Positions 1 to 5,558 of a stretch of 5,558 nucleotides of DNA are shown piece by piece. Each line of letters starts with the position of its first letter. The first letter of the stretch is position 1. The notes below the pieces were generated by a model. That model was not told the origin of the DNA. It saw only the letters and a program-made list of their open reading frames with translations, and did not search any database. Source of the DNA: DATEPR01 sp036503065 (GTDB lineage: Bacteria; Actinomycetota; Actinomycetes; Mycobacteriales; Pseudonocardiaceae); the NCBI GenBank assembly GCA_036503065.1, contig DASXXM010000311.1, forward strand, positions 1-5,558, read 5' to 3'. The position numbers and the translations under genes are program-made.

Positions 1-141
1 GACTTCGAGCAGGCCGACCAGATGATCCGCAACGGCCTGCCGGCCAGGTGGGCGTGGTTCGCCGCGTTCGGCCTGATGGTCACCCTGGTCTGGCTGTACC
101 TGGAGATCCTGCGCCTGCTGTCCTACCTGCAGCGAAACTGA
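1..141 (+). CDS. Bax inhibitor-1/YccA family membrane protein, C-terminal fragment
   Basis: This is the 3' end of a gene that begins before the window. Frame 1 is open from base 1 and ends with TGA at 139-141, leaving 46 residues. The fragment starts with an acidic amphipathic stretch (DFEQADQMIRNGLP). It ends in a hydrophobic helix at about fragment residues 18-43, containing the string VTLVWLYLEILRLLSYL, and closes with a short polar tail. The acidic stretch followed by a last transmembrane helix with the WLYLEILRLL pattern matches the C-terminus of actinobacterial Bax inhibitor-1/YccA-type multi-spanning proteins as I remember them. These are integral inner-membrane proteins, linked in other organisms to ion leak or membrane-stress control; the bacterial role is poorly defined. 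The next gene starts 48 nt downstream on the same strand, so read-through into the sigma factor is possible. The family call rests on the tail only. Confidence 0.72.
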   Translation, partial: DFEQADQMIRNGLPARWAWFAAFGLMVTLVWLYLEILRLLSYLQRN

Positions 142-163
142 TTTCCGCCGACCCCGACGGAAA
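142..163 (+). terminator. Weak hairpin after the Bax inhibitor-type gene
   Basis: TTTCCG (142-147) and CGGAAA (158-163) form a 6-bp inverted repeat with a 10-nt loop, immediately after the TGA. No T-tract follows, and an alternative 4-bp pairing (GAAA 134-137 with TTTC 142-145) competes with it. It could be a weak terminator, or a palindromic site in the 48-nt gap before the sigma-factor gene. Confidence 0.22.
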
Positions 164-189
164 CCGCCGCTCCCGGACGATGGTGGGAC

Positions 190-735
190 GTGAACAACCG
201 GCCGGGTGTGCGCCATGACCCGGGTTTCGCGCTGCTGGAGCTGTACGACACGGCGCTGCCCGACGTCTACGGCTACCTGCTGTCCCGGTGCGGGCAGCGG
301 GCACTCGCCGAGGACCTGACCGCGGAGACCTTCCTGGCCGCGGTCGACGCCTGCCAACGGTCCACGGCGGCCGAACTGTCGGTCGCCTGGCTGATCGGCG
401 TGGCACGGCACAAACTGGCCGACCACTGGCGCCGTGCCGCGCGCGAGGAGCGCGGCCTGCGCGTGGTGGCCGGCGAACCGACCGAACTGGCCGATCCCTG
501 GGACGAGCGGCTGGACGTGCTCGCGGCCAGGGACGTGCTGGCGGCGCTGGGCCCGCACCACCGGGCCGCGCTGACCCTGCGGTATCTCGACGGCCTGCCG
601 GTCGCCGACGTGGCCGAGTGCCTCGACCGCACGGTCCACGCCACGGAAGCCCTGTTGACAAGGGCGAAATCAGCATTCCGAAAGTCCTATGCGGAGCGGC
701 ACGGCGAGCTGGGAACGGAGGCCGGCGATGAGTGA
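190..735 (+). CDS. Small sigma-70 family (ECF-like) RNA polymerase sigma factor
   Basis: This 181-residue cytoplasmic protein is predicted to direct RNA polymerase to specific promoters. Region 2 covers about residues 15-82 and contains DVYGYLLSRCG and the hallmark AEDLTAETFLAAV (core binding and -10 recognition). A linker rich in Arg, Asp and Glu follows. Region 4 covers about 111-167, with ALGPHHRAALTLRYLDGLPV and then a helix-turn-helix reading ADVAECLDRTVHATEALLTR (-35 recognition). The size is right for a two-domain ECF sigma factor with no C-terminal extension. The GTG at 190 is the furthest-upstream plausible start, but it has only a poorly spaced G-rich stretch in front (TGGTGGGA, 181-188). 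The in-frame GTG at 208 is possible and would remove six residues without touching region 2. The stop overlaps the VOC start by 8 nt (ATGAGTGA), which indicates translational coupling. No anti-sigma gene with a membrane segment or zinc motif lies beside it, so its control is unknown. The variant string VHATEALLTRA resembles an actinobacterial group that I remember sitting beside VOC genes. Confidence 0.88.
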   Translation: MNNRPGVRHDPGFALLELYDTALPDVYGYLLSRCGQRALAEDLTAETFLAAVDACQRSTAAELSVAWLIGVARHKLADHWRRAAREERGLRVVAGEPTELADPWDERLDVLAARDVLAALGPHHRAALTLRYLDGLPVADVAECLDRTVHATEALLTRAKSAFRKSYAERHGELGTEAGDE

Positions 736-1558
736 CCCGCTGGACGCCCTCCGTGCCGGCTACCAACCCATCGCCCCGGACGCGGCATTCGCCGCACGCC
801 TGCGGGCCCGGCTGGAACTCGCCGTGCTGAACCCGGGAGGAGCGACCATGAGCAAACCCGTGACCATCGAGGAGACCCGACCCAGCAACGGCGACGTCGC
901 CTACTCGTCGCTGTGGTTGCCCGACGTCGACCGGGCGTCGGCGTTCTATGCCGCGGTACTCGGCTGGCGCGTCGAAACCGGCTACCAGATCGCCGGTGTG
1001 ACACCGCCGATGGGGATGCGTGGTGAGGTCGCCGACGGCACCCTCTTCCTGTGCCACGCGGTCGATGACCTACCGGCCGCGATCGCCCGGGTCCGGGCGG
1101 CAGGTGGTGTCGCGGACGAGCCGACGCAGCAGCCCTACGGTGTGCTCGCCGACTGCGTCGACAACCAGGGCATGCGTTTCGCGCTGCTGGACGCGCCGCC
1201 GTGGGCGCGCCGCCCGCTGCCGACCGCCGGTGCCGGTGAGTTGCTGTACCTGACCGTCGGCGTGCCGGATTCGGCGCTGTACCGCGATTTCTACGGCGCG
1301 GTGTTCGGCTGGACCTTCACCCCGGGCCGGGTCGACGACGGCTGGGGCGTGACGGGCGTCCGCCCGATGACCGGTATGCGCGGCGGCGCGGCTCGCCCGG
1401 AGATCGTGCCGATGTACGGCGTGGCCGACATCACGGCCGCGGTCGCCACCGTACGGGCGGCCGGCGGCACCGCGACCGAACCCACCGACATGCCCTACGG
1501 CACCACATCGGACTGTGTCGACGACCAGGGCATGCCGTTCTACCTGGGCCAGATCTAG
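728..1558 (+). CDS. VOC family (glyoxalase/bleomycin-resistance fold) protein with 40-residue leader
   Basis: The frame encodes 276 residues from the ATG at 728. Residues 1-40 are a leader (MSDPLDALRAGYQPIAPD, then the basic helix FAARLRARLELAV). Two VOC domains follow, at about 55-157 and 170-276. Both carry the FYxAVxGW signature (73-80 and 188-195), MRG (97-99 and 217-219), VRAAGG (122-127 and 242-247), EPT-x-x-PYG and DCVD-x-QGM, mostly at an exact 120-residue spacing, so the protein arose by internal duplication. VOC proteins are cytosolic and bind small molecules, drugs or metal-dependent substrates. The usual His/Glu metal ligands are not evident at the expected strand positions, so binding or sequestration may be likelier than glyoxalase chemistry; the ligand cannot be named. 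The start overlaps the sigma-factor stop by 8 nt, so the two are probably translated together. The ATG at 848 (Met41), behind a strong SD, is a credible alternative start that would give a leaderless 236-residue protein. Two-domain proteins of the mycobacterial CFP30B type are the closest relatives I recall. Confidence 0.85.
   Translation: MSDPLDALRAGYQPIAPDAAFAARLRARLELAVLNPGGATMSKPVTIEETRPSNGDVAYSSLWLPDVDRASAFYAAVLGWRVETGYQIAGVTPPMGMRGEVADGTLFLCHAVDDLPAAIARVRAAGGVADEPTQQPYGVLADCVDNQGMRFALLDAPPWARRPLPTAGAGELLYLTVGVPDSALYRDFYGAVFGWTFTPGRVDDGWGVTGVRPMTGMRGGAARPEIVPMYGVADITAAVATVRAAGGTATEPTDMPYGTTSDCVDDQGMPFYLGQI
835..850 (+). promoter_or_regulatory. Internal Shine-Dalgarno and ATG inside the VOC frame
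   Basis: GGGAGGAG at 835-842 is followed by a 5-nt spacer and an in-frame ATG at 848-850. It is a far better ribosome binding site than anything in front of the ATG at 728. It falls exactly between the 40-residue leader and the VOC domains. Either the VOC protein is made from here as well as from 728, or 728 is used through coupling and this site is a relic. Confidence 0.55.
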
Positions 1559-1572
1559 GCTGTGCTACCTAG
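1555..1572. terminator. Small inverted repeat holding both convergent stop codons
   Basis: CTAGG (1555-1559) and CCTAG (1568-1572) are complementary across an 8-nt loop. The VOC stop (TAG, 1556-1558) and the thiolase stop (TAG on the minus strand, 1569-1571) each lie within one arm. The genes are 10 nt apart, so any termination between them has to happen here or inside the opposing gene. The stem is only 5 bp, with no T-tract, so terminator activity is doubtful. Confidence 0.25.
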
Positions 1573-2789
1573 GAAAGGCGCTCCAGCACCATGGCCATGC
1601 CCTGGCCGCCGCCGACGCACATGGTTTCCAGGCCGAACTGCTTGTCGTGGAACTGGAGTGAGTTGATCAGCGTCGTGGCGATCCGGGCCCCGGTCATGCC
1701 GAACGGGTGGCCGACCGCGATCGCCCCGCCGTTGACGTTCAGCCGGTCGATGTCGATGCCGAGGTCCTGATAGGACGGGATCACCTGGGCCGCGAAGGCT
1801 TCGTTGATCTCCACCAGATCCATGTCCCCGATACTCATCCCGGCATGCGCCAGCGCCTTGCGCGACGCCTCGACCGGCCCGAGCCCCATGATCTCGGGGG
1901 ACAGGCCGGACACGCCGGTGGCCACGATCCTGGCCAGCGGCGTGATGCCCAGTTCGGCCGCCTTCGTGTCGGACATCACGATCAGGGCGGCGGCGCCGTC
2001 GTTCAGCGGGCAGCAGTTGCCCGCGGTGACCCGGCCGTCCGGTCGGAACACCGGCTTGAGCGTGGCGGTCTTCTCCAGCGTGACGCCGGGGCGCGGGCCG
2101 TCGTCGGTGTCCACGACGGTGCCGTCGGGCAGCGTGACCGGGGTGATCTCCCTGGCCCAGAAGCCTGCGGCGATGGCCTTCTCGGCCAGGTTCTGGGACC
2201 GGACGCCGAACTCGTCCATCTCCTCCCGGGAGATGTTCTTCGCCCTGGCCAGGTTCTCCGCGGTCTGGCCCATCGCGATGTAGGCGTCCGGGATCCGGTC
2301 GTCGGTGCGCGGGTCGTGCCACTCGTCGGCGCCCTGTTCCGCGGTGGACTGGGTGCGGGCCTCCGCGTCGGCGAACAGCGGGTTGTGCGTGTCCGGCCAG
2401 GAGTCCGAGCTGCCGTTGACGAACCGGGACACCGTCTCGACGCCCGCGCTGATGAACACGTCGCCCTCACCGGCCCGGATCGCGTGCATCGCCATCCGGG
2501 TGGTCTGCAAGCTGGACGCGCAGTACCGGGTCACGGTGCAGCCAGGAATGTTGTCGTGACCCAACATCACGGCAACGATTCGGCCCAGGTTGAAGCCCTG
2601 TTCGCCGCCGGGCAGGCCGCAGCCCAGGATCACGTCCTCGATGTCCGCCGGGTCAAGGGACGGCACCTTGGCCAGTGCCGCCCGCACCAGCTGCACCGCC
2701 AGGTCGTCCGGTCGGATGCTGACCATGGAGCCCTTGCCGGCCCGGCCGATCGGGGACCTCGCAGCGGACACGATCACAGCCTCGGGCAT
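1569..2789 (-). CDS. fadA3: Thiolase family protein (acetyl-CoA C-acyltransferase), FadA3-like
   Basis: This complete 406-residue thiolase has the usual family length of about 390-410. It should catalyse reversible CoA-dependent cleavage or condensation of 3-ketoacyl-CoA in the cytoplasm, as the last step of beta-oxidation or in acetoacetyl-CoA metabolism. The N-terminus reads VIVSAARSPIG. The acylated nucleophile is Cys90 in TRYCASSLQ. The other catalytic elements are NEAF (329-332), the GHP motif with His361 (in NGGAIAVGHPFG) and the second catalytic Cys391 in MCVGGGQG. All the key residues are present. The ATG start is fixed by an AAAGGAG site 7 nt upstream. The gene converges with the VOC gene and follows the SGNH hydrolase gene on the same strand after a 120-nt gap that seems to hold its own promoter and operator. 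From memory it most resembles M. tuberculosis FadA3 (Rv1074c, similar length), and the neighbouring genes agree; the symbol rests on that. Chain-length specificity cannot be read from the sequence. Confidence 0.93.
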   Translation of the reverse strand: MPEAVIVSAARSPIGRAGKGSMVSIRPDDLAVQLVRAALAKVPSLDPADIEDVILGCGLPGGEQGFNLGRIVAVMLGHDNIPGCTVTRYCASSLQTTRMAMHAIRAGEGDVFISAGVETVSRFVNGSSDSWPDTHNPLFADAEARTQSTAEQGADEWHDPRTDDRIPDAYIAMGQTAENLARAKNISREEMDEFGVRSQNLAEKAIAAGFWAREITPVTLPDGTVVDTDDGPRPGVTLEKTATLKPVFRPDGRVTAGNCCPLNDGAAALIVMSDTKAAELGITPLARIVATGVSGLSPEIMGLGPVEASRKALAHAGMSIGDMDLVEINEAFAAQVIPSYQDLGIDIDRLNVNGGAIAVGHPFGMTGARIATTLINSLQFHDKQFGLETMCVGGGQGMAMVLERLS

Positions 2790-2796
2790 AACGGCA

Positions 2797-2803
2797 CTCC
2801 TTT
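2797..2803 (-). promoter_or_regulatory. Strong ribosome binding site of the thiolase gene
   Basis: On the minus strand this reads AAAGGAG, 7 nt before the ATG at 2789. It is a near-ideal Shine-Dalgarno sequence and settles the start codon. It directly abuts the inverted repeat described next, so pairing or protein binding there could affect translation. Confidence 0.85.
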
Positions 2804-2828
2804 GTGTCGGATTGGCCTACACCGACAC
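2804..2828 (-). promoter_or_regulatory. Candidate operator: 7-bp inverted repeat before the thiolase gene
   Basis: GTGTCGG (2804-2810) and CCGACAC (2822-2828) form a perfect 7-bp inverted repeat with an 11-nt spacer, 25 bp in all. It lies between a possible -10 box and the SD of the thiolase gene. Size and placement suit a dimeric repressor such as a TetR-family regulator of fatty-acid genes. It does not match the KstR or KstR2 consensus motifs as I remember them. In RNA the same bases could form a hairpin right against the SD. Confidence 0.45.
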
Positions 2829-2830
2829 TA
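2825..2830 (-). promoter_or_regulatory. Possible -10 box for the thiolase gene
   Basis: The minus strand reads TAGTGT, a TANNNT match about 36 nt before the start codon, overlapping one arm of the inverted repeat. No good -35 hexamer stands 16-19 bp further upstream, so this is tentative. Confidence 0.25.
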
Positions 2831-2909
2831 GTAGCGTCGCGCCTCAGCAGCACTGTGACGTCGGCCCCGCCGCCGCGGTGTCTTCGTCCCTTCGGAGCGA
2901 GCCAATGAC

Positions 2910-3797
2910 TCAGCCCGCGGCCAGGCTGGTCCGGCCCACCGCGGGCAACGACCGCCGCAACGGGATCGGCTGGGCCAGCGACTCCGGCCGTGGCGTCCAC
3001 ACGCCGGCAGCCACGCACAGCGGCGCCAACAGGATCGCGGCCGCCGCCTCGTAGCCCGCCGCGTTCGGGTGGAACCGGTCCGCGCTGAACAGGTCGTCCG
3101 GTCGGGCGAAGAACTCCGGCGACAGCAGTTCGGCCAGCACCACGGGCGTGCACTCGGCCCGCAGCACCGCCCGCCGCTGCGCGCCGGCCAGCAGCAGGCT
3201 CCACATGCCGGTCAACCTGCGCAGCGGCTGCGGGATCGGCCGGATCGTGCCGAGATTCGGGCACGTGCCCATGACCACGGCCGCGCCACCCTCGCGCAAC
3301 CGGCTCAACTGCACGCCGAGCAGCCGCGCCGACTCACGTATCGACAGCAGTTCGGACACGTCGTTCGCGCCGACGATCACCAGCGCCACCTCGGGCGGCT
3401 GCGCCAGCGCCAGGTCCACCTGTCCGGCCAGGTCCGGTGTTGTCGCGCCGCTGATGGCGTACGTGGTCAACAGCACGGCCCGGCCCGCCTCCTCGGCCAT
3501 GGCCTTGGCCAGCAGCACCCCGGGCACCTGGGCCGCCTCGTCGACGCCGAGCCCGGCCGCGGACGAGTCACCGAGCACCGCGAAACGCAGCGGATTCGCG
3601 CCGACGCCGGGCGCGTGCGGGCCGCTGCCGTCGGGCAGATAGACACCGTCCGCGTTGAACGGTGGACTCTCCGGCTCGCCGATCACGATCCTGGCCCGTT
3701 CGGACTGCGCCATCAGCAGCCCGTAGGCCGCGCTGGACAGCCCGCCCACCGCGCCGGCCACCACCGCCGCGGTCCGCAAAACCCGGGACCCCGCCAT
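2910..3797 (-). CDS. Exported or membrane-anchored SGNH/GDSL-family hydrolase (Rv1075c-like esterase)
   Basis: This 295-residue protein is predicted to hydrolyse ester bonds outside the cytoplasmic membrane. It starts with basic residues (MAGSRVLR), followed by a hydrophobic segment at about 8-29 (TAAVVAGAVGGLSSAAYGLL). That is a signal anchor, or a signal peptide without a clear AxA cleavage site or lipobox. The catalytic blocks are in order: block I FAVLGDSSAAG with nucleophile Ser78, the block II Gly in ISGATTPD (about 117), block III GAND with Asn145, and block V SADRFHPN with Asp240 and His243. All the catalytic residues are present. I chose the ATG at 3797 because a strong AGGGGAGG lies 8 nt before it; an in-frame GTG at 3821 would add eight residues and has no such site. 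The gene is divergent from cbs and precedes the thiolase on the same strand. From memory, M. tuberculosis Rv1075c is a GDSL-like esterase beside fadA3, which fits. The substrate (lipid, polysaccharide acetyl group or other) cannot be told. Confidence 0.88.
   Translation of the reverse strand: MAGSRVLRTAAVVAGAVGGLSSAAYGLLMAQSERARIVIGEPESPPFNADGVYLPDGSGPHAPGVGANPLRFAVLGDSSAAGLGVDEAAQVPGVLLAKAMAEEAGRAVLLTTYAISGATTPDLAGQVDLALAQPPEVALVIVGANDVSELLSIRESARLLGVQLSRLREGGAAVVMGTCPNLGTIRPIPQPLRRLTGMWSLLLAGAQRRAVLRAECTPVVLAELLSPEFFARPDDLFSADRFHPNAAGYEAAAAILLAPLCVAAGVWTPRPESLAQPIPLRRSLPAVGRTSLAAG
2913..2946 (-). repeat. GC-only inverted repeat at the end of the SGNH gene
   Basis: GCCCGCGG (2913-2920) and CCGCGGGC (2939-2946) form a perfect 8-bp stem with an 18-nt loop. 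It lies in the last codons of the hydrolase, with one arm touching the TGA. It may be a terminator overlapping the coding end or a stabilising 3' hairpin. No T-tract follows on the minus strand, so it is not a classical intrinsic terminator. Confidence 0.35.
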
Positions 3798-3805
3798 CCG
3801 ACCCA

Positions 3806-3813
3806 CCTCCCCT
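3806..3813 (-). promoter_or_regulatory. Ribosome binding site deciding the SGNH hydrolase start
   Basis: The minus strand reads AGGGGAGG, with its GGAGG core 8 nt before the ATG at 3797. It lies inside the extension that would be coded if the GTG at 3821 were the start, and so favours the shorter protein. Confidence 0.7.
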
Positions 3814-3976
3814 GGCACCACAGCCCAACCAACCCAACCGGTAAAACCAGCTGACCCGCACTTCCCTTCCCGTTTCGCCTATTGTCATTCAGATCGTCGT
3901 GGGGTGGGCACGAGTTAGCAGTGGGGAAGAACTCCGGCCGGCCGCGGGTACGCTGCCGCGGTCGAATCGGTCCGTC
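3814..3976. promoter_or_regulatory. Divergent promoter region between SGNH hydrolase and cbs
   Basis: The two genes are transcribed away from each other, so this region must hold both promoters. It includes the most AT-rich patch of the window (about 3871-3900). For cbs, TACGCT at 3949-3954 is a TANNNT match 35 nt before the start codon, flanked by two CCGCGG palindromes (3942-3947 and 3956-3961) that could pair with each other. No convincing -35 box accompanies it. No SAM riboswitch pattern was recognised. Confidence 0.45.
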
Positions 3977-3982
3977 GGGAGG
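3977..3982 (+). promoter_or_regulatory. Ribosome binding site deciding the cbs start
   Basis: GGGAGG stands 7 nt before the GTG at 3990. The frame is open for 36 further codons upstream, but those have no family similarity and no comparable site. Confidence 0.78.
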
Positions 3983-3989
3983 CACCGCG

Positions 3990-5360
<1,371 letters not shown>

Positions 5361-5376
5361 TTCCCGCCCGAACGGT

Positions 5377-5401
5377 CCACCACACGCAACCTGCGTGGTG
5401 G
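5377..5401 (+). terminator. Hairpin terminator candidate after cbs
   Basis: CCACC (5377-5381) plus ACGCA (5384-5388) pairs with TGCGT (5392-5396) plus GGTGG (5397-5401). This gives a 10-bp stem with a 2-nt bulge and a 3-nt loop, 16 nt past the cbs stop. There is no T-tract, as is common for actinobacterial terminators. Confidence 0.55.
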
Positions 5402-5425
5402 CCAGCGTCCGCGCGGGCGATGGAC

Positions 5426-5431
5426 TAGCGT
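5426..5431 (+). promoter_or_regulatory. Possible -10 box for the downstream Pro-rich gene
   Basis: TAGCGT matches TANNNT, lies after the cbs hairpin and about 60 nt before the next start codon, and resembles the TAGTGT before the thiolase gene. No clear -35 is visible. Confidence 0.25.
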
Positions 5432-5491
5432 TGGTGACCATCCGTATGCCGGTATCGCACCGACGCACCAGCCTAGGGAGTTGGAAACCCG

Positions 5492-5558
5492 ATGAGTTCT
5501 CCACAGCCGCCCGAGTTCTCCCCTGGTCAGGGTGGCGGCCATACCCCGCAGGGCGACA
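5492..5558 (+). CDS. Pro/Gly-rich N-terminus, probable Pra/RDD-type membrane protein (partial)
   Basis: An ATG at 5492 opens a frame that stays open to the window end, giving 22 codons that start MSSPQPPEFSPGQGGGH. The Ser/Pro/Gly/Gln-rich composition is what precedes the membrane domain in actinobacterial RDD-type proteins. In M. tuberculosis, as I recall, the gene after cbs is pra (Rv1078), which encodes a proline-rich antigen with such a tail and C-terminal membrane helices. A purine-rich AGGGAG at 5475-5480 could serve as the SD, although its 11-nt spacing is long. The assignment rests on gene order and composition only, because the membrane part lies outside the window. Confidence 0.6.
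   Translation, partial: MSSPQPPEFSPGQGGGHTPQGD

Noticed and set aside
80..1057. 325-codon minus-strand open frame opposite the sigma and VOC genes
   Set aside because: Low-complexity Arg/Pro/Ala shadow; the + strand carries two recognisable families.
1707..2831. 374-codon + strand open frame opposite the thiolase
   Set aside because: Shadow of the thiolase, which has all its catalytic motifs and a strong SD.
3798..3821. GTG start at 3821 for the SGNH hydrolase
   Set aside because: The extension contains the strong SD that serves the ATG at 3797.
3108..3938. 13-nt direct repeat GAAGAACTCCGGC (3108-3120 and 3926-3938)
   Set aside because: One copy is coding and one intergenic, with no target-site or flanking structure. 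Chance is likely in GC-rich DNA.
3882..3989. 36-codon N-terminal extension of cbs
   Set aside because: No family similarity or good SD; the GTG at 3990 has GGGAGG at 7 nt and matches the family N-terminus.
3822..3989. SAM riboswitch before cbs
   Set aside because: I looked for the conserved paired core expected before sulfur-metabolism genes and saw no matching pattern.

Overview
The window is high-GC, GC3-rich bacterial DNA. Its genes look actinobacterial, most likely from Pseudonocardiales or a related mycolic-acid-lineage neighbour. The evidence is the strong G/C third-position bias, GTG starts, and a gene order that recalls the Mycobacterium tuberculosis Rv1074c-Rv1078 block (from memory): fadA3-type thiolase, exported SGNH/GDSL esterase, cystathionine beta-synthase, then a proline-rich Pra/RDD-type protein. 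No mobile element, CRISPR array, tRNA or rRNA was seen.

Layout. (1) Positions 1-141 (+) hold the last 46 codons of a Bax inhibitor-1/YccA-type membrane protein. (2) Positions 190-1558 (+) hold a two-gene unit: a small sigma-70/ECF-like sigma factor and, overlapping it by 8 nt, a two-domain VOC (glyoxalase/bleomycin-resistance fold) protein. The VOC frame begins with a separate 40-residue leader followed by an internal, well-formed ribosome binding site and ATG. (3) Positions 1569-2789 (-) hold a complete thiolase convergent with the VOC gene. The two genes are only 10 nt apart, and both TAG stop codons lie in one small inverted repeat. (4) Positions 2790-2909 separate the thiolase from the next gene and hold a strong SD, a 7-bp inverted repeat that looks like an operator, and a possible -10 box. 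(5) Positions 2910-3797 (-) hold an exported or membrane-anchored SGNH hydrolase. (6) Positions 3798-3989 are a divergent promoter region. (7) Positions 3990-5360 (+) hold cystathionine beta-synthase with a C-terminal CBS-domain pair, followed by a hairpin terminator candidate. (8) At 5492 the start of a Pro/Gly-rich protein enters the window and runs off its end.

How they work together. The thiolase (acyl-CoA metabolism), the esterase (ester cleavage outside the membrane) and CBS (transsulfuration from homocysteine to cystathionine) look like a conserved housekeeping neighbourhood rather than one pathway. The sigma-VOC pair is the most regulatory and least understood part: a sigma factor with no recognisable anti-sigma gene beside it, translationally coupled to a putative small-molecule-binding protein. 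I found no convincing evidence for a wholly new defence or mobile system. The sigma/leader/VOC arrangement and the palindrome before the thiolase are the items most worth following up.
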